Shown: positions 62,653 to 64,000 of the stretch, one piece after another | Numbering within the stretch: position 1 is the stretch's first letter | Layout of the letters: each line of letters begins with the position of its first letter | DNA from: Flavobacterium tistrianum | GTDB lineage: Bacteria > Bacteroidota > Bacteroidia > Flavobacteriales > Flavobacteriaceae | DNA length: 64,000 bases | Reading direction: 5' to 3' | Assembly: GCF_003254545.1 (NCBI RefSeq) | Contig: NZ_QJRH01000071.1 | Location: 310,001 to 374,000, forward strand | Program-made: the position numbers and the translations under genes | Notes under the pieces: generated by a model | Databases searched by the model: none | The model's input: only the letters and a program-made list of their open reading frames with translations | Told to the model about the DNA's origin: nothing

Positions 62653-63221
62653 AATTTAAATTGTTTTACAGGATTTTCATTGTTCCAAATACTTCCCAAA
62701 AGAGCGATATCATCAAAACCATTTTCAAGAGTTTTGTGTATGTTTTGAGAATCAATTCCGCCTAAAGCAATAACTTTCGTTTTATAGTTTTTTCGCAATT
62801 TTAATGCTTCAAAAAGATCAATTATTGGATAATAATTTTCTTTTGAAATGCTTTTAAAAACTGGACTTAAGAATGCATAATCAAAATCATTTTCTAACGA
62901 ATTAAAATCTTCTACTGAATGTGTTGATGTCGATTTATACCTACAAGGTTTTGGAAACCTTGCAGGAGAATCAAGATTGCTTTTTCTTTCTTTTTCAGAA
63001 AAATGCAATCGTTTAATTCCAAAATCTTCTGCCAAATCATAATGATTGTGCAAAACCAGTTTATTACGAAATTCTAGTTTTATCTGATTAATAAACTGAG
63101 TCATTTCCAACTCTGAAAAATCAGGTTTTCGAATATGAAGCAAAGACAATCCTTCTTCTAATAAAGAATGTAGAATTTGAATTTCATCTTCAATAAAAAA
63201 AGGATTTGTAATCACAATCAT
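62610..63221 (-). CDS. Second ThiE/TenI family protein, with a palindromic repeat in its coding sequence
   Basis: The 203-residue protein is ThiE/TenI-like: LLHIRKPDFSELEM, VLHNHYDLAEDFGIKRLHFS, STSTHSVEDFNSL, YAFLSPVFKSISKENYYP, VIALGGIDSQNI. Relative to ThiE, the VNDD segment reads LHNHYD, as in the Bacteroidota group. In about residues 83-96 the peptide SPARFPKPCRYK comes from a palindromic repeat CCTGCAAGGTTT/AAACCTTGTAGG. It probably has ThiE or TenI activity; which is not clear. Confidence 0.85.
   Translation of the reverse strand: MIVITNPFFIEDEIQILHSLLEEGLSLLHIRKPDFSELEMTQFINQIKLEFRNKLVLHNHYDLAEDFGIKRLHFSEKERKSNLDSPARFPKPCRYKSTSTHSVEDFNSLENDFDYAFLSPVFKSISKENYYPIIDLFEALKLRKNYKTKVIALGGIDSQNIHKTLENGFDDIALLGSIWNNENPVKQFKLCQKIVHSYSQSQV
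62941..62968. repeat. Palindromic repeat inside the second thiE
   Basis: On the plus strand CCTACAAGGTTT, a short loop, and AAACCTTGCAGG form 12-bp arms with one mismatch. The repeat resembles the intergenic palindromes at 34754 and 41945 but is translated here. Confidence 0.8.
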
Positions 63222-63226
63222 TTCAA

Positions 63227-63310
63227 AAAAGTATTAAGTATTAAGATGAAAGTATTAAGAGTTTGCAGATTTTAAGTCTTAATACTTAATTCTTCCATCT
63301 TAATACTTTT
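63227..63310 (-). repeat. Nested inverted repeats between thiC and the second thiE
   Basis: GTATTAAGATG (63238-63248) pairs with CATCTTAATAC (63296-63306), and AAGTATTAAG (63250-63259) with CTTAATACTT (63278-63287). The hairpin may protect or end the thiC transcript and lower expression of the genes after it. Confidence 0.75.
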
Positions 63311-63311
63311 G

Positions 63312-64000
63312 TTATATATAAATCTCTTTTCCTTGCTCAATAAATTCCTCTGATTTCTCCTGCATTCCTTTTTCTGCTGCAGCGACATCTCTGATTTCTT
63401 GTGATATTTTCATAGAGCAGAATTTCGGCCCGCACATCGAACAGAAATGCGCTACTTTAGCACCATCAGCAGGAAGTGTTTCGTCATGAAATTCTCTTGC
63501 GGTATCTGGATCTAAAGCCAAATTGAACTGATCTTCCCAACGGAATTCAAAACGTGCTTTACTCAAAGCATTGTCTCTATATTGTGCTCCAGGATGGCCT
63601 TTTGCTAAATCGGCAGCGTGAGCAGAAATTTTATAAGTAATCACACCGTCTTTTACATCTTTTTTATTTGGTAAACCAAGATGTTCTTTTGGCGTCACAT
63701 AACACAACATGGCACATCCGTACCAGCCAATCATGGCAGCGCCAATTGCCGAAGTAATATGGTCGTAACCCGGTGCAATATCTGTAGTTAAAGGACCTAA
63801 AGTATAAAAAGGAGCTTCATGGCAATGCTCTAATTGTTTGTCCATGTTTTCTTTAATCATGTGCATCGGAACGTGCCCCGGACCTTCAATAAAAACCTGA
63901 ACATCATGTTTCCAAGCAATTTTGGTTAATTCTCCCAAAGTTTCTAATTCAGCAAATTGTGCAGCGTCATTAGCATCTGCAATCGAACCCGGACGTAAAC
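63312..64000 (-). CDS. thiC: Phosphomethylpyrimidine synthase ThiC (C-terminal part, cut by window edge)
   Basis: The frame is open to the window edge; the Met at 63938 is internal because the upstream codons read LRPGSIADANDAAQFAELET, which is ThiC sequence. About 229 of some 600 residues are present. The segments VFIEGPGHVPMHMIKENM, TDIAPGYDHITSAIGAAM and the C-terminal radical-SAM cluster motif FCSMCGPKFCSMK (CxxCx4C) are intact. ThiC turns aminoimidazole ribotide into HMP-phosphate. It is the first visible gene of the minus-strand thi operon; any thiS gene or riboswitch upstream lies outside. Confidence 0.97.
   Translation of the reverse strand, partial: LRPGSIADANDAAQFAELETLGELTKIAWKHDVQVFIEGPGHVPMHMIKENMDKQLEHCHEAPFYTLGPLTTDIAPGYDHITSAIGAAMIGWYGCAMLCYVTPKEHLGLPNKKDVKDGVITYKISAHAADLAKGHPGAQYRDNALSKARFEFRWEDQFNLALDPDTAREFHDETLPADGAKVAHFCSMCGPKFCSMKISQEIRDVAAAEKGMQEKSEEFIEQGKEIYI

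Noticed and set aside
63939..64000. ThiC beginning at the Met at 63938
   Set aside because: Upstream codons to the window edge continue conserved ThiC sequence, so that Met is internal.

Overview
The window is AT-rich DNA from a Bacteroidota bacterium, almost certainly a Flavobacterium close to F. johnsoniae. The evidence is the porU/gldJ pair of the type IX secretion and gliding system, SusC/SusD pairs, TAnnTTTG-type promoter boxes, Bacteroidota families such as DUF4301 and DUF3127, and many dispersed palindromic intergenic repeats. No tRNA, rRNA, CRISPR array, phage or transposase gene was seen. Species assignment is inference.

Layout. 1-3028: the 5' part of porU (minus strand) diverges from gldJ, followed by murF. 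4467-31229: a large polysaccharide utilisation locus. A membrane-spanning propeller/Y_Y_Y/LuxR-type regulator diverges from susC1-susD1 and a surface lipoprotein. A 1-kb non-coding gap follows, then susC2-susD2 and a run of secreted or lipid-anchored enzymes: GH30, GH30, GH30, GH5-CBM6, GH16, an endonuclease/exonuclease/phosphatase-fold enzyme, GH30 and GH3. The set suggests breakdown of a mixed beta-1,3/beta-1,6-glucan such as laminarin or fungal wall glucan. Both susC genes carry the same control region: two 11-bp repeats exactly 33 bp apart, a TAnnATTG box 47 bp before the ATG, and a 51-nt identical leader. Both susCD units also end in related terminators.

31273-45736: a transglutaminase-like DUF3857 protein, a Nudix-like regulator, a YjbR protein, a minus-strand alkylation-repair group (ada-like AraC-MGMT, a 2OG-Fe(II) oxygenase, a small Ada-type Cys4 protein, alkB), GNAT, an SMR pump, a patatin-Omp85 protein, ahcY, a phosphopantetheinyl transferase, and a truncated haemoglobin near a Crp/Fnr regulator. 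45831-49684: GGGP synthase, pnuC, a NadR-like kinase fused to DUF4301, and arfB. 49813-52182: a promoter, a TPP riboswitch and a TonB receptor whose first codons contain an 8-bp tandem repeat.

52238-58069: a Rieske-fold lipoprotein without the His ligands, greA, HIT, a histidine kinase, a flavin reductase, DUF3127, aat and a MOSC protein. 58066-64000 (minus): thiC (partial), a second thiE, thiD, thiE, thiG, a GxxExxY nuclease-fold gene between inverted repeats, thiH and thiF. Together with the riboswitch-controlled receptor, this gives the cell both synthesis and probable uptake of thiamin.

The observations most worth following are the paired operators of the two susC genes, the inverted-repeat-flanked GxxExxY unit inside the thi operon, a palindromic repeat translated in frame within the second thiE, and the out-of-frame tandem repeat at the start of the TPP-controlled receptor.
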